Below are positions 54,124 to 63,041 of a stretch of 64,000 nucleotides of DNA, piece after piece. How positions within the stretch are numbered: the stretch's first letter is position 1; every line of letters begins with the position of its first letter. The notes below the pieces were generated by a model that ran no database searches, was not told where the DNA came from, and was given only the letters and a program-made list of their open reading frames with translations. This DNA comes from Rhizobium sp. Root482. Its GTDB lineage: Bacteria > Pseudomonadota > Alphaproteobacteria > Rhizobiales > Rhizobiaceae. Position numbers and translations under genes: made by a program. The stretch is from NCBI RefSeq assembly GCF_001426565.1, contig NZ_LMFA01000022.1, forward strand, positions 125,479 through 189,478. Direction: 5' to 3'.

Positions 54124-55134
54124 GTGGCCGTGTCGGTGTTGCGTTACCCAATCCTCCTGCAGGCGATAACCATGAACATGAATAGGCTTGGTGACGGTTT
54201 CAGCGAGAAGGGCGCGCTGATCGAGCGGCATTTTCAAGAGCTTGCCGGCCGCCGCCGCCTCTATACATGGCTCGGCCTTGCCGTGCTTTTTCTTGCGCTC
54301 ACGGGCTCGCTCTGGTTCGCCAACGAGACGAATGCCGGCAAGTTCTTCGACCGGCTCCCCCATTTCTTCGATTTTGTCGGCGATCTCGTGCCACGCGACG
54401 GGGCGGAGATTGGCCGCGCCTTGTTCGATCTGCCCTCGCCCTATGACGATGGCAGCCTGAAATATGATTATCCGGAAGGCCGCCTCTACCTGACGGACAC
54501 GATCTACGTGCCCGAATATGTCTACAAGATGCTGGAAACGCTGAATATCGCGATCTTTTCCACCATCTTCGGCCTCGCCTTCGGCTTTCTCCTCTCTTTC
54601 CTTGCGGCCCGAAACCTGATGCCCAATCCGTGGGTGCGCGGTCCTGTCCGCCGGCTTATGGAATTGCTGCGGGCCTTTCCCGAGGTGGTGATTGCCGGCT
54701 TCTTTCTTGCCATCCTGTCGCTCGGCCCGATCCCGGCGATCATTGCCGTGTCGGTGCACACGGTCGGCGCGCTTGGCAAGCTTTTCTTCGAGGTCGTCGA
54801 AAATGCCGACATGCGGCCGGACGAGGGCCTGAAGGCCGCTGGCGGCAATTGGTTCGAGCGGGTCTGGTTCGGCATCGTGCCGCAGGTCATGCCGAATTTC
54901 ATGAGCTATTTCCTGCTTCGCCTGGAAATCAACGTGCGCGCCTCCACCATCATCGGCGCGGTCGGCGGCGGTGGCATCGGCGAGCCGCTGCGCCTGTCGA
55001 TCAGCCAGGGTCACGAGGCAAAGACGCTCGCCATCGTCCTCCTGCTGTTGTCGACGATCATCGCCGTCGATCAGTTTTCCGCATGGCTGCGGCGCCGCCT
55101 CGTCGGTGACCAGGCCTTCCAGCTTGCGCAATAG
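54124..55134 (+). CDS. phnE: Phosphonate ABC transporter permease (first PhnE)
   Basis: A 336-residue permease with about six membrane helices. The conserved cytoplasmic segment is VRRLMELLRAFPEVVIAGFFLAILSLGPIPAIIAVSVHTVGALGKLFFEVVENADMRPDEGL, and the C-terminal motif is STIIGAVGGGGIGEPL. I chose the GTG at 54124 because GGAGGAGAG lies seven bases upstream; ATG codons at 54172 and 54178 are possible later starts without a good ribosome-binding site. Works with the second PhnE as a heterodimer. Confidence 0.87.
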   Translation: MAVSVLRYPILLQAITMNMNRLGDGFSEKGALIERHFQELAGRRRLYTWLGLAVLFLALTGSLWFANETNAGKFFDRLPHFFDFVGDLVPRDGAEIGRALFDLPSPYDDGSLKYDYPEGRLYLTDTIYVPEYVYKMLETLNIAIFSTIFGLAFGFLLSFLAARNLMPNPWVRGPVRRLMELLRAFPEVVIAGFFLAILSLGPIPAIIAVSVHTVGALGKLFFEVVENADMRPDEGLKAAGGNWFERVWFGIVPQVMPNFMSYFLLRLEINVRASTIIGAVGGGGIGEPLRLSISQGHEAKTLAIVLLLLSTIIAVDQFSAWLRRRLVGDQAFQLAQ

Positions 55135-55143
55135 GAGCCGGTC

Positions 55144-56652
55144 ATGACCGCCAGCACCATGATGAATACCGCCCAGATGGAGGCGGTCGCCGCCCGCCAT
55201 CCGCATCTGGTCGAGGGATCGTCGCGCAAGCGGATCAGGTCGGCCCTGTTTTTCGCCGGCCTGGCGCTCTACATGGTCTATAGCTGGTGGTTCTTCTCGA
55301 TCGGCCAGGTTCTTGCCAATGCCAATTGGGGCATTGCCGGCACCTATCTCGCCGACTGGGTCTCCTACGAGGTCCGTCCTGACATCCGGATAGCCGACGA
55401 TGGGACAATGCAGGTCGTCTATCCCCGTTATTCGCCGCTCGGCCCCGATGCCGAGCCCGAATGGGTGCGGATCGAGACGAGAATGATGGAGCGGACCGTT
55501 GAGGCCCCGGTCGCAACGCAACAGCAGGCACCGAAGGAAAGTTCGAGTTTCAGTTTCATGGCGCCCAATGCTGCCGTTGGCGGTGCTGCGCCGGCCGAGG
55601 TGAAGCCCGAGACCCGCACCGAGGAGGTCGTCAGCCGCGCGACCATTGCCTTCAACCCCACCACAAGTATCGACGTTGCCGAAGGCCAGGTGACTGCGGA
55701 GCACAGGGGTGAAACGCTCCGGATCGATCTCGACCGTGCCAATGGCGTCCAGCCTGTCGGCGATCTGCCGGCATGGGCAAGCCAGAAGCGGCCGGGCGAG
55801 AAGATCACGCTCTCCTTCGGCATGACCGGCTGGGCCGATGTGGACGTGGAAAAGATCAGCATTCACAATCGCTTTCCCGGATGGGCGAATTTCATCTTCG
55901 ATACGCAATCGCCGTTCTTCGGCAAGTCATTCGGCGAGGTGGCAGGCCTGGTCCTTGGCGGTGAGCGTCTCGATCCGGATCGCTCCAACCTGTCGCTCGC
56001 CTGGAACAACATCCTCTACAATTCCGAATGGCAGCATCTCGATGTCTGGACCAAGCTGTTGCAGACCATTGTCATGGCCTTTGTCGGCACGCTGTTTGCC
56101 TCGGTCGTTGCCTTTCCGCTCTCGTTCCTCGCGGCCCGCAACATCACCCGTAATGGCTTGCTCAACCAGGCGACCAAGCGCTTCTTCGATTTCCTGCGCT
56201 CCGTCGACATGCTGATCTGGGCACTGTTCTTCACGCGCGCCTTCGGGCCGGGGCCGCTTGCCGGCATGTCGGCGATCTTCTTCACCGATACGGGCACGCT
56301 CGGAAAGCTCTATTCGGAAGCGCTGGAAAATATCGACGACAAGCAGCGCGAGGGCGTCAAATCGGTGGGGGCGGCACCCCTTGCCGTGCAGCGCTTCGGC
56401 GTCATGCCGCAGGTCCTGCCGGTCTTTGCCAGTCAGGCGCTCTATTTCTGGGAATCCAATACGCGCTCGGCGACGATCATCGGCGCCGTCGGTGCCGGCG
56501 GCATCGGCCTGAAACTCTGGGAAGCGATGCGGACGAATTCCGATTGGGAAAACGTCTGCTATATGGTTATTCTCATCCTCATCGTCGTCTTCCTGTTCGA
56601 CGGCATCTCCAATCTGCTGCGCTCCCGTCTGATGGGCCAGAAAACACATTGA
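55144..56652 (+). CDS. phnE: Phosphonate ABC transporter permease (second PhnE) with large periplasmic insert
   Basis: A 502-residue permease, far longer than ordinary PhnE (about 260-300 residues). After the first membrane helix (about 35-55) comes an extracytoplasmic stretch of roughly 200 residues including a low-complexity linker (EAPVATQQQAPKESSSFSF) and a beta-rich part (about 165-240). The permease core follows: LLQTIVMAFVGTLFASVVAFPLSFLAARN, FLRSVDMLIWALFFTRAFGPGPLAGM and ATIIGAVGAGGIGLKLWEAM. Rhizobial phosphonate systems often have two PhnE-like subunits, one enlarged. Function of the insert is unknown. Confidence 0.88.
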   Translation: MTASTMMNTAQMEAVAARHPHLVEGSSRKRIRSALFFAGLALYMVYSWWFFSIGQVLANANWGIAGTYLADWVSYEVRPDIRIADDGTMQVVYPRYSPLGPDAEPEWVRIETRMMERTVEAPVATQQQAPKESSSFSFMAPNAAVGGAAPAEVKPETRTEEVVSRATIAFNPTTSIDVAEGQVTAEHRGETLRIDLDRANGVQPVGDLPAWASQKRPGEKITLSFGMTGWADVDVEKISIHNRFPGWANFIFDTQSPFFGKSFGEVAGLVLGGERLDPDRSNLSLAWNNILYNSEWQHLDVWTKLLQTIVMAFVGTLFASVVAFPLSFLAARNITRNGLLNQATKRFFDFLRSVDMLIWALFFTRAFGPGPLAGMSAIFFTDTGTLGKLYSEALENIDDKQREGVKSVGAAPLAVQRFGVMPQVLPVFASQALYFWESNTRSATIIGAVGAGGIGLKLWEAMRTNSDWENVCYMVILILIVVFLFDGISNLLRSRLMGQKTH

Positions 56653-56766
56653 AAATGGGGCCGGACCCGTGCCGGCCATCACGATAATGTCATGAAAGAC
56701 GCGTAGCGACGGCATCGGATCGGTATCGTCCGCCGCCACTCCCGTGACGCCTGCAGGGAATGAACA

Positions 56767-57474
56767 TTGCGCTACGCTTTCTATATCACGCCCGATGAAG
56801 ATGATCCGCTGACGGATGCTGCGGCCCGCTGGCTTGGGGCGAACCCGTTCACCGGTCGCGCCACGTCCCTCGATCCGGCCGGCGATTTCGGCGCCGAAGA
56901 ACTGGCCACCCTGACGGCCGATCCGCGCCGCTATGGTTTTCATGGAACGGTGAAGGCGCCGTTCGCGCTTGCCGCCGGGACAGGCGAAGCGCAACTGCTC
57001 GATGCTTTCGAACGTTTTGCCGAAGAGCGCGCCGACTTCGAAATACCGGCGCTGGCGCTCGGCCAGCTCGGGCCTTTCTTCGCGCTGGTGCCGGCGCTAG
57101 AATGTCCGGCGCTGCAGGCCATTGCCGATGACACCGTGCGCCGGTTCGAGCCCTTCCGCGCGCCGCTCTCCGATGCGGATCTGGCGCGCCGCAAGCCCCA
57201 TCTTTTGAGCGAGGCGCAGCGCCGCAACCTCATGGAATGGGGATATCCCTATGTCTTCGAAAGCTTCCGCTTCCACATGACGCTCACGGGCCCGGTGCCG
57301 GCCGAACGGCAGGCCGCGATGAAAGCGGTTCTGGAAGAGCGCTTCGCGCCCTTTATCGGAAAACCGCTGTCGGTGACCTCGCTAGCGCTCTTCGTCGAGC
57401 CGGAGCGTGGCGCCGCCTTCAAGGTTCACTCGCTTTTGCCGCTTGGCGGCATGACCAAACGAAAGATGGCATGA
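56767..57474 (+). CDS. DUF1045 phosphonate-operon protein, predicted 2H phosphoesterase
   Basis: A 235-residue protein of the DUF1045 family found in phosphonate operons. Two H-x-T/S signatures, GFHGTVKAPFAL (about residue 58) and FRFHMTLTGPVP (about 170), are spaced as in 2H phosphoesterases (LigT/CPDase fold), which hydrolyse cyclic phosphates. No phnP lies in the window, so it may open the 1,2-cyclic phosphate made by PhnJ. The start is a TTG at 56767 with AGGGAA upstream; an ATG seven bases earlier is out of frame. phnM follows by one base. Confidence 0.85.
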   Translation: MRYAFYITPDEDDPLTDAAARWLGANPFTGRATSLDPAGDFGAEELATLTADPRRYGFHGTVKAPFALAAGTGEAQLLDAFERFAEERADFEIPALALGQLGPFFALVPALECPALQAIADDTVRRFEPFRAPLSDADLARRKPHLLSEAQRRNLMEWGYPYVFESFRFHMTLTGPVPAERQAAMKAVLEERFAPFIGKPLSVTSLALFVEPERGAAFKVHSLLPLGGMTKRKMA

Positions 57475-57475
57475 C

Positions 57476-58615
57476 ATGACCGCTGAAACCGTTCTTTCCA
57501 ATGCTCGCATCGTGCTCGAGGACCGCATCCTCGCCGGCTCGGTGCTGATCCGCGACGGGCTGATCGCCGATATTTCGGAAGGCACAAGCCGGGTCGGCGA
57601 GGATTTCGAGGGCGATTACCTCATCCCCGGCCTCGTTGAGCTACACACCGATCATCTGGAAGCGCATTATTCGCCGCGTCCCGGCGTGCGCTGGCTGAAA
57701 ATGGCGGCGATCCAGGCGCATGACGCGCAGATCGTCACCTCCGGCATCACCACGGTCTTCGACTGCCTGCGCATGGGCTCCGACGAGGATGGCGGCTTCG
57801 AGCAGGGCGAGATGCGCGACATGGCCGATGCGCTGGCGCAGGCGGCCCGGGAAAACCGGCTGCGTGCCGATCATCGCATTCATCTGCGCTGCGAAGTCTC
57901 CACCGACAATGTGCTTGCTCATTTCATCGAGTTCGAGAACGATCCGCAGGTCGGCCTCGTCTCCCTGATGGACCATGCGCCTGGCCAGCGGCAGTTCCAG
58001 ACGATGGATCAGTATACGCTCTACCACAAGACCAAGCGCGGGCTCTCTGACGCCGCATTCGAGGCCTTCTGCGAGCGCCAGCAGAGGCTGTCGGCGAAAT
58101 ATGCCGGTCCGCATCGCACCGAGATCGCCAGGGCCTGCGCCGAGCGCGGCATCACCATTGCCAGCCATGACGATGCGACCCTTGCCCATGTCGAGGAATC
58201 GGTCGGCTTCGGCATCCGCCTGGCGGAATTCCCGACCAGTTTCGAGGCGGCGGAGGCTTCGCATGCGGCCGGTCTCAGCGTCCTCATGGGCGCGCCCAAT
58301 ATCGTTCGCGGCAAGTCGCATTCCGGCAATATCGCCGCGCGCGACCTTGCCGAGCGCGGCGTGCTCGACGTCCTTTCCTCCGACTATGTGCCGTTCAGCC
58401 TGATCCAGGCGCCTTTCGTCCTGTCCGACGAGATCGAAACCGTCAGCCTGCCGCAGGCGCTCGCCATGGTGACGGCAACGCCGGCAAGGACCGTCGGCTT
58501 GACGGATCGTGGCCGGATCGCCACCGGCCTTCGTGCCGATATCGCCCGCGTCCAGCGCAATGAGGGCATTCCGGTGGTTCGCTCCGTCTGGCGTGAAGGC
58601 CGGCGGGTCGCCTGA
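57476..58615 (+). CDS. phnM: Alpha-D-ribose 1-methylphosphonate 5-triphosphate diphosphatase
   Basis: A 379-residue amidohydrolase-fold enzyme that removes pyrophosphate from the ribosyl-triphosphate intermediate of the C-P lyase pathway. The metal-binding HxDH is in LVELHTDHLEAH (about 55), and further ligands are in IHLRCEVS, LMDHAPGQRQF and IASHDDATLAHV. VLSSDYVPFSLIQAPF closes the active site. Its stop overlaps the phnN start by one base. Confidence 0.93.
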   Translation: MTAETVLSNARIVLEDRILAGSVLIRDGLIADISEGTSRVGEDFEGDYLIPGLVELHTDHLEAHYSPRPGVRWLKMAAIQAHDAQIVTSGITTVFDCLRMGSDEDGGFEQGEMRDMADALAQAARENRLRADHRIHLRCEVSTDNVLAHFIEFENDPQVGLVSLMDHAPGQRQFQTMDQYTLYHKTKRGLSDAAFEAFCERQQRLSAKYAGPHRTEIARACAERGITIASHDDATLAHVEESVGFGIRLAEFPTSFEAAEASHAAGLSVLMGAPNIVRGKSHSGNIAARDLAERGVLDVLSSDYVPFSLIQAPFVLSDEIETVSLPQALAMVTATPARTVGLTDRGRIATGLRADIARVQRNEGIPVVRSVWREGRRVA

Positions 58616-59193
58616 TGGAAGGGCGCGACGAACCCGGGGCGATCATCGTCGTGGTCGGACCGAGCGGCGCCGGCAAAGACAGCGTCATCGGCTTTGCCGC
58701 GCGGCAGTTTGCCGGCAGCAAGGATATCGGCTTCGTGCGGCGCGTCATCACCCGGCCGACGGATGCGGGCGGCGAGGTTCATGAGAGCGTGTCGCCGGCC
58801 GGTTTCGACACGCGCCTGGCTGCCGGCGAATTCGCCGTCGCCTGGCAGGCACATGGATTGAAATACGGGATTCCAAGAGAGGCGGTCCGGCGGACACGGG
58901 ATGGCGAGACACTGATCGCCAATGGCAGTCGCGGCGCGCTCGGTCAGTTCCGCAAGGCATTTCCGAGGGTTTGCGTCGTCAATATCACCGCCTCGCCGCA
59001 GGTGCTTGCAAGCCGGCTGGTGGCGCGCGGTCGCGAGAGCGAGGCGGATATTTTTAACCGGCTGCGGCGGCAGGTACCGGACCTGCTCGACGAGGCGGAC
59101 GTAATGACGATCGACAATAGCGGCCCGCTCGACATTGCCGGCCAGCGTTTCGCGGCCTTTGTCGCAAGCCTGAAAAGCCGGCGGCCGGCCTGA
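58615..59193 (+). CDS. phnN: Ribose 1,5-bisphosphate phosphokinase
   Basis: A 192-residue guanylate-kinase-like enzyme that phosphorylates ribose 1,5-bisphosphate to PRPP, closing the C-P lyase route. Walker A is GPSGAGKDSVIG near residue 15; FVRRVITRPTDAGGEVHESV and FAVAWQAHGLKYGIPREAV match the family's lid and substrate segments. Last gene of the rightward phn run; it converges with the acyltransferase gene ten bases away. Confidence 0.9.
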   Translation: MEGRDEPGAIIVVVGPSGAGKDSVIGFAARQFAGSKDIGFVRRVITRPTDAGGEVHESVSPAGFDTRLAAGEFAVAWQAHGLKYGIPREAVRRTRDGETLIANGSRGALGQFRKAFPRVCVVNITASPQVLASRLVARGRESEADIFNRLRRQVPDLLDEADVMTIDNSGPLDIAGQRFAAFVASLKSRRPA

Positions 59194-59203
59194 GGCGTTT
59201 ACC

Positions 59204-60196
59204 TCAGAGCGAATTGTCGAGGAAATACCACTGGTCGAGATGGTCTCGGATGACCGGTTCGATCGCGGAATTCAGAAGAAGGACATCGTCGATCAGCCGC
59301 TCGCCGGGCACGGTCTCCGGCGGCAGGACGATCGGCGGCAGGGCGAAGGCCTCGAAATTGGCACCTTCCTTCCGCAAAATATAGCCGGGGCAGATCGTCG
59401 CCTGCGTCATCCGCGCCAGCCGGACCGCGATGGCCAGATTGCCTTCCAGATGCGGTGGCTTGCCAAGGAAAGGCCCGCGGATCTTGCCGGCAAAGCCCTC
59501 GTCGCAGAAGAGCGAGATGACGCCACCCTGCCTCAGGATCTTGACCGCGGGCCTGATCCCGTCCTTGCCGGGCGGCATCAGCCGGTATCCGAGCTTGATG
59601 CGAACGCGGTCGGCGATCCAGGCCCGCGCCCTTCCTGATGGAGGGGTGTAATTGGCCGACGGCTTGAAGCCCAGCTCCACCAGCTTCGGCCCCAATATCT
59701 CCCAGTTTCCCAGGTGCAGGCCGACCATGATCACCGGCCCCTTGCGCTGCGCTTCGACGATCAGCTCGACATTGTGCCAGATGACGCGTTTGGAGGGTTT
59801 CGCCAATCGGCCGATGATCGAAAATTCGGTCATCAGGCGCCCCTGGTTTTCCCAGTTGCGCTTCAGGATGGCGTCGCGCTCCTCCTCCGAGGCATGCGGC
59901 AGCAGCCGTTTCAGGTTCTTCCTCGCCTTCTTGACCGCGCCCTTGTGCCAGCGCGGAATGACGAAGCTGCCGAGTGCGGCGCCGATGGAAGAGCAGAGAT
60001 CGGTCGGTAGCGCCTTTAGCCCGAAATGCAGGGCAAGGTCGGCGAGGTTCTGGAGATTGCCGGTGACGTGATAGCGGAAGGCTTTCCGTCGGCGTTCGGC
60101 GGTCGAGAACAGGTCGCCAAGCGGCGGTTGTTCCGGCGGCCGGTAGACCCAGGCCTGTCGCTTTTTCGCCTCCAGTTTTTTCTGCTGTTCCGCCAT
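59204..60196 (-). CDS. LpxL/HtrB-like lysophospholipid acyltransferase family protein
   Basis: A 330-residue membrane-associated acyltransferase. The catalytic H(X)4E motif is His161-Glu166 in GLHLGNWEILG. A hydrophobic segment near 80-100 probably anchors it, and the N-terminus is basic and lysine-rich. Family members attach acyl chains to lipid A precursors or related lipids. It starts three bases after the P450 stop, so both are likely made from one transcript. The lipid substrate is unknown; a housekeeping LpxL is normally elsewhere. Confidence 0.82.
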   Translation of the reverse strand: MAEQQKKLEAKKRQAWVYRPPEQPPLGDLFSTAERRRKAFRYHVTGNLQNLADLALHFGLKALPTDLCSSIGAALGSFVIPRWHKGAVKKARKNLKRLLPHASEEERDAILKRNWENQGRLMTEFSIIGRLAKPSKRVIWHNVELIVEAQRKGPVIMVGLHLGNWEILGPKLVELGFKPSANYTPPSGRARAWIADRVRIKLGYRLMPPGKDGIRPAVKILRQGGVISLFCDEGFAGKIRGPFLGKPPHLEGNLAIAVRLARMTQATICPGYILRKEGANFEAFALPPIVLPPETVPGERLIDDVLLLNSAIEPVIRDHLDQWYFLDNSL

Positions 60197-60199
60197 GGC

Positions 60200-61618
60200 C
60201 TAGCTCCCCTTTCGCCGGTGCAGCGTGACCGGCAGGCCGCCGCGCGGGCGAAGCGTCAGGCGGCATTGCGGCTCGACCTTTGCGTCCTCGGCCACGCGCA
60301 GCTTGAACCGCTGGGCAAGGATGGCAAGGCAGAGGATCGCCTCGGTAAGGCCGAACTGCAACCCCGGGCAGACCCGAGGCCCGCTGGCAAAGGGAATATA
60401 GCTATAGGGAATGGGTCTTTCGCCGTTCAGGAAACGCTCCGGCCGGAACAGATGCGCGTCCTTGAAAAAGGCTTCGGTCCGGTGCAGCAGCCAGGGCACG
60501 ATCAGGATCAGCGACGCCGGTTTGACGTCGATATCGCCGATCCGGTCCGCTTCCCCGGTCTGGCGGGCAAGGATCGGCACGGGCGGATAGAGCCGAAGCG
60601 TCTCCTCGATCACGGCGCGGCAGAGTTCCAGTTGCGGCAGGTCGTCGAGCGTCGGCACCCGATCGCCGCAGACGCGGTCGATCTCCTCGTGGAGCGATTT
60701 CTCCACCCATTGCGCCCGCGACAGGAGATACCAGGCCCAGGTGAGGGTCGCCGCCGTCGTCTCATGGCCGGCCATGAAGATGGTGGCGGCCTCGTTGCGC
60801 AGCGCCACCACGTCGAGCTTCAGCTCCGGATTGCGCTTCTGCCGGCGCACCAGAAGGTCCACCATGGAATTGTCGTCGCCGCGCCCGGCGAGATGATCCT
60901 CCACCACCTTGTCGATGATCCCGTGGATGCGCGAGACGGACCGGCGCAGCTTTGGCGTCCGCAGCACCGGCAGGCCTTCGTCGAAGCCGAGGAAATAGCC
61001 GATATTGATGGAATCGATCAGCGACTGGTAGCTTTCGAAGCCTTGCGTGACCGCATTGGCGGCCTCTTCGCCGAGATCATTGCCGAAAACGCTGCGCGAG
61101 ATGATCTCGGCGGTCAGCCCCGCCATTTCATAGAGCGCGTTCACCGGCGCGCCGTCCGGCAGCGAGGACCAGCGTTCGGCAAGCTCGCTCGCCGTTCGCT
61201 CCATGATCCCGCCGAAGGTCGGCAGGCGGTTCTTGTGGACGATATCGTTGACCAGCGGGCGCCGCTGCTTCCAGGTCTCTCCGTCCGAGATGAACAGGCC
61301 GTCGCCGAGAAGAAATTCCAGCGCCCGGCGCATCTGCGGCGACTTGCGCTCGAAATTCTCGTGGCGCTTGGCCACCACATAGCGGATCGCCTCGGGCGAA
61401 TTGACGATCACCAGCTGCCTGCCGAGCAGCGTCATCGACGAGACCTTGTCGGTATAGTCGTTCTTGCGCCAGATAGACAGGAAGTCGTGGCGGGCCTTCA
61501 GGATGAGAGACAGGGATTGCCCGGGCTTTCCCCGGTAATAGGCCGAATGCGCCGGCTCGAAGGCGTTCTTCCTCAGTTTCTCAACAATGTCGGTCGATTG
61601 CCGTAAACTGGAGAACAT
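60200..61618 (-). CDS. Cytochrome P450
   Basis: A 472-residue soluble P450. The I-helix oxygen-binding motif is AGHETTAATL (about residue 282), the K-helix is ETLR, and the heme-ligating residue is Cys417 in FASGPRVCPG. GDGLFISDGETWKQRRPLVNDIVHK resembles fatty-acid-hydroxylating CYP4/CYP102-like proteins. No ferredoxin or reductase is linked. Operon position upstream of an LpxL-like acyltransferase suggests lipid or fatty-acid modification, an inference only. The ATG at 61618 is the first start in a 144-base gap. Confidence 0.88.
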   Translation of the reverse strand: MFSSLRQSTDIVEKLRKNAFEPAHSAYYRGKPGQSLSLILKARHDFLSIWRKNDYTDKVSSMTLLGRQLVIVNSPEAIRYVVAKRHENFERKSPQMRRALEFLLGDGLFISDGETWKQRRPLVNDIVHKNRLPTFGGIMERTASELAERWSSLPDGAPVNALYEMAGLTAEIISRSVFGNDLGEEAANAVTQGFESYQSLIDSINIGYFLGFDEGLPVLRTPKLRRSVSRIHGIIDKVVEDHLAGRGDDNSMVDLLVRRQKRNPELKLDVVALRNEAATIFMAGHETTAATLTWAWYLLSRAQWVEKSLHEEIDRVCGDRVPTLDDLPQLELCRAVIEETLRLYPPVPILARQTGEADRIGDIDVKPASLILIVPWLLHRTEAFFKDAHLFRPERFLNGERPIPYSYIPFASGPRVCPGLQFGLTEAILCLAILAQRFKLRVAEDAKVEPQCRLTLRPRGGLPVTLHRRKGS

Positions 61619-61713
61619 GCTCCGGTTGCCCCTGTCGATTCCGATTGCGCCGCGGAGCGCGACTTTTCGAGCTATCGGATAGCAGCAATTTCGAACGGCG
61701 CAAACTTCTTTCG

Positions 61714-61756
61714 GCGCCCGGCCGACAGCGTGGGTGACGCTATCGGCCTGGCGCCG
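61714..61756 (-). terminator. Hairpin following the aminotransferase gene
   Basis: A long GC stem: GGCGCC-GGCCGA-AGCGT pairs with ACGCT-TCGGCC-GGCGCC with two single mismatches and a five-base loop, seven bases after the stop codon. Only a weak T stretch follows on the minus strand. Confidence 0.6.
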
Positions 61757-61762
61757 AATGCT

Positions 61763-62995
61763 TCAGCGCAAGGCGGCGCAGGCGGCGGCAATGCGCTCCA
61801 GCGCCTCGCGTAGTTCCATTTCCGAGGTGGCATAGGAAATACGGAAGAATGGCGACAGGCCGAAGGCGGAGCCCGGCACGACGGCCACATGGGCGTCATC
61901 CAGCAGATAGGCGCAGAAATCCGTATCGGTTTCGATCCGCTTACCGCTTGGCGTCGTCTTGCCAAGCATGCCGGCGCAGCCGGAGAAGGTGTAGAAGGCG
62001 CCTTCCGGCACGCGGCAATCGAGCCCCTCTATGGCGTTGAGGGCTGCAACGACAAGGTCGCGGCGGTGCTGGAAGCTGGCAGTGCGTTCTTTCAAGAAGT
62101 CTTGAGGTCCGGTGAGTGCCGCAACTGATGCGGCCTGGCTGATCGAGGAAGGGCAGGAGGTCGCCTGGCTCTGCACCACCGCCATGGCCTTGATCAGGTC
62201 GCGCGGGCCGCCGGCATAACCGATGCGCCAGCCGGTCATGGCATAGGCCTTGGAAACGCCGTTGACGGTAAGCGTCCGGTTCTTCAGTGCCGGCTCGAGC
62301 GCGGCCGGGGTCATGAATTTGAAATCGTCATAGACGATGTGCTCGTACATGTCGTCGACCAGCAGCCAGACATGCGGATGCCGCAGCAGCACGTCGAGCA
62401 GGGGCCGGTAGTCCTCCGCGCTGTAGGCGGCGCCGGACGGATTGGAGGGCGAGTTGAGCATGACCCAGCGCGTTTTCGGCGTGATCGCCGCTTCCAGTTG
62501 CTCGGCCTTCAGGCGGAAGCCGGCCTCTGCATCGCAGGCGATCAGGACCGGCTTGCCCTCGGCGATCTCGACAATGTCCGAATAGGAGGTCCAGTAGGGC
62601 GTCGGGATGATCACCTCGTCGCCGCGATTGAGCGTCGCCATCATCGCATTGAAGAGGATCTGCTTGGCGCCGGTGGCCACAGTGATCTCGTCCAGCGCAT
62701 AGGAAACGCCGTTTTCGCGGGAAAATTTATCCCGAATGGCCGCCTTCAGCTCCGGGGTGCCGTCGAGGGCGGTATATTTCGTCTGGCCGCGCCCGATGGC
62801 ATCGGAGGCGGCCTGCTTGATGTGATCCGGCGTATCGAAATCCGGTTCGCCGGCACCCAGGATGATCACCGGCTTGCCGTCGCGCTTCATGGCTTGCGCC
62901 CGGGCGCCGATCTTCAGGATTTCGGAAACGCCGATCGCGGATATCCGCGAGGCGGGCGAAAAGCCCGCCTCCTCGATCTTCGTGTTGATGGTCAT
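61763..62995 (-). CDS. Class I/II aminotransferase, probable aspartate-type
   Basis: A 410-residue fold-type I PLP aminotransferase. VIILGAGEPDFDTPDHIKQAASDAI is the N-terminal family pattern, MLNSPSNPSGAAYSAEDY and LLVDDMYEHIVYDD hold cofactor contacts, and the Schiff-base lysine is in VNGVSKAYAMTGWRIGYAGG. Closest to AspC/AatA subgroup I-gamma enzymes. I used the ATG at 62995; the frame remains open upstream into the preceding gene but that part is not family-like. Lies 46 bases downstream of the ALDH7-type gene and may act with it on lysine-derived 2-aminoadipate. Confidence 0.83.
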   Translation of the reverse strand: MTINTKIEEAGFSPASRISAIGVSEILKIGARAQAMKRDGKPVIILGAGEPDFDTPDHIKQAASDAIGRGQTKYTALDGTPELKAAIRDKFSRENGVSYALDEITVATGAKQILFNAMMATLNRGDEVIIPTPYWTSYSDIVEIAEGKPVLIACDAEAGFRLKAEQLEAAITPKTRWVMLNSPSNPSGAAYSAEDYRPLLDVLLRHPHVWLLVDDMYEHIVYDDFKFMTPAALEPALKNRTLTVNGVSKAYAMTGWRIGYAGGPRDLIKAMAVVQSQATSCPSSISQAASVAALTGPQDFLKERTASFQHRRDLVVAALNAIEGLDCRVPEGAFYTFSGCAGMLGKTTPSGKRIETDTDFCAYLLDDAHVAVVPGSAFGLSPFFRISYATSEMELREALERIAAACAALR

Positions 62996-63041
62996 GTCAG
63001 ATCCTCGATACGCCGGTTGTTCGATTATTCGATGTCGCCAA

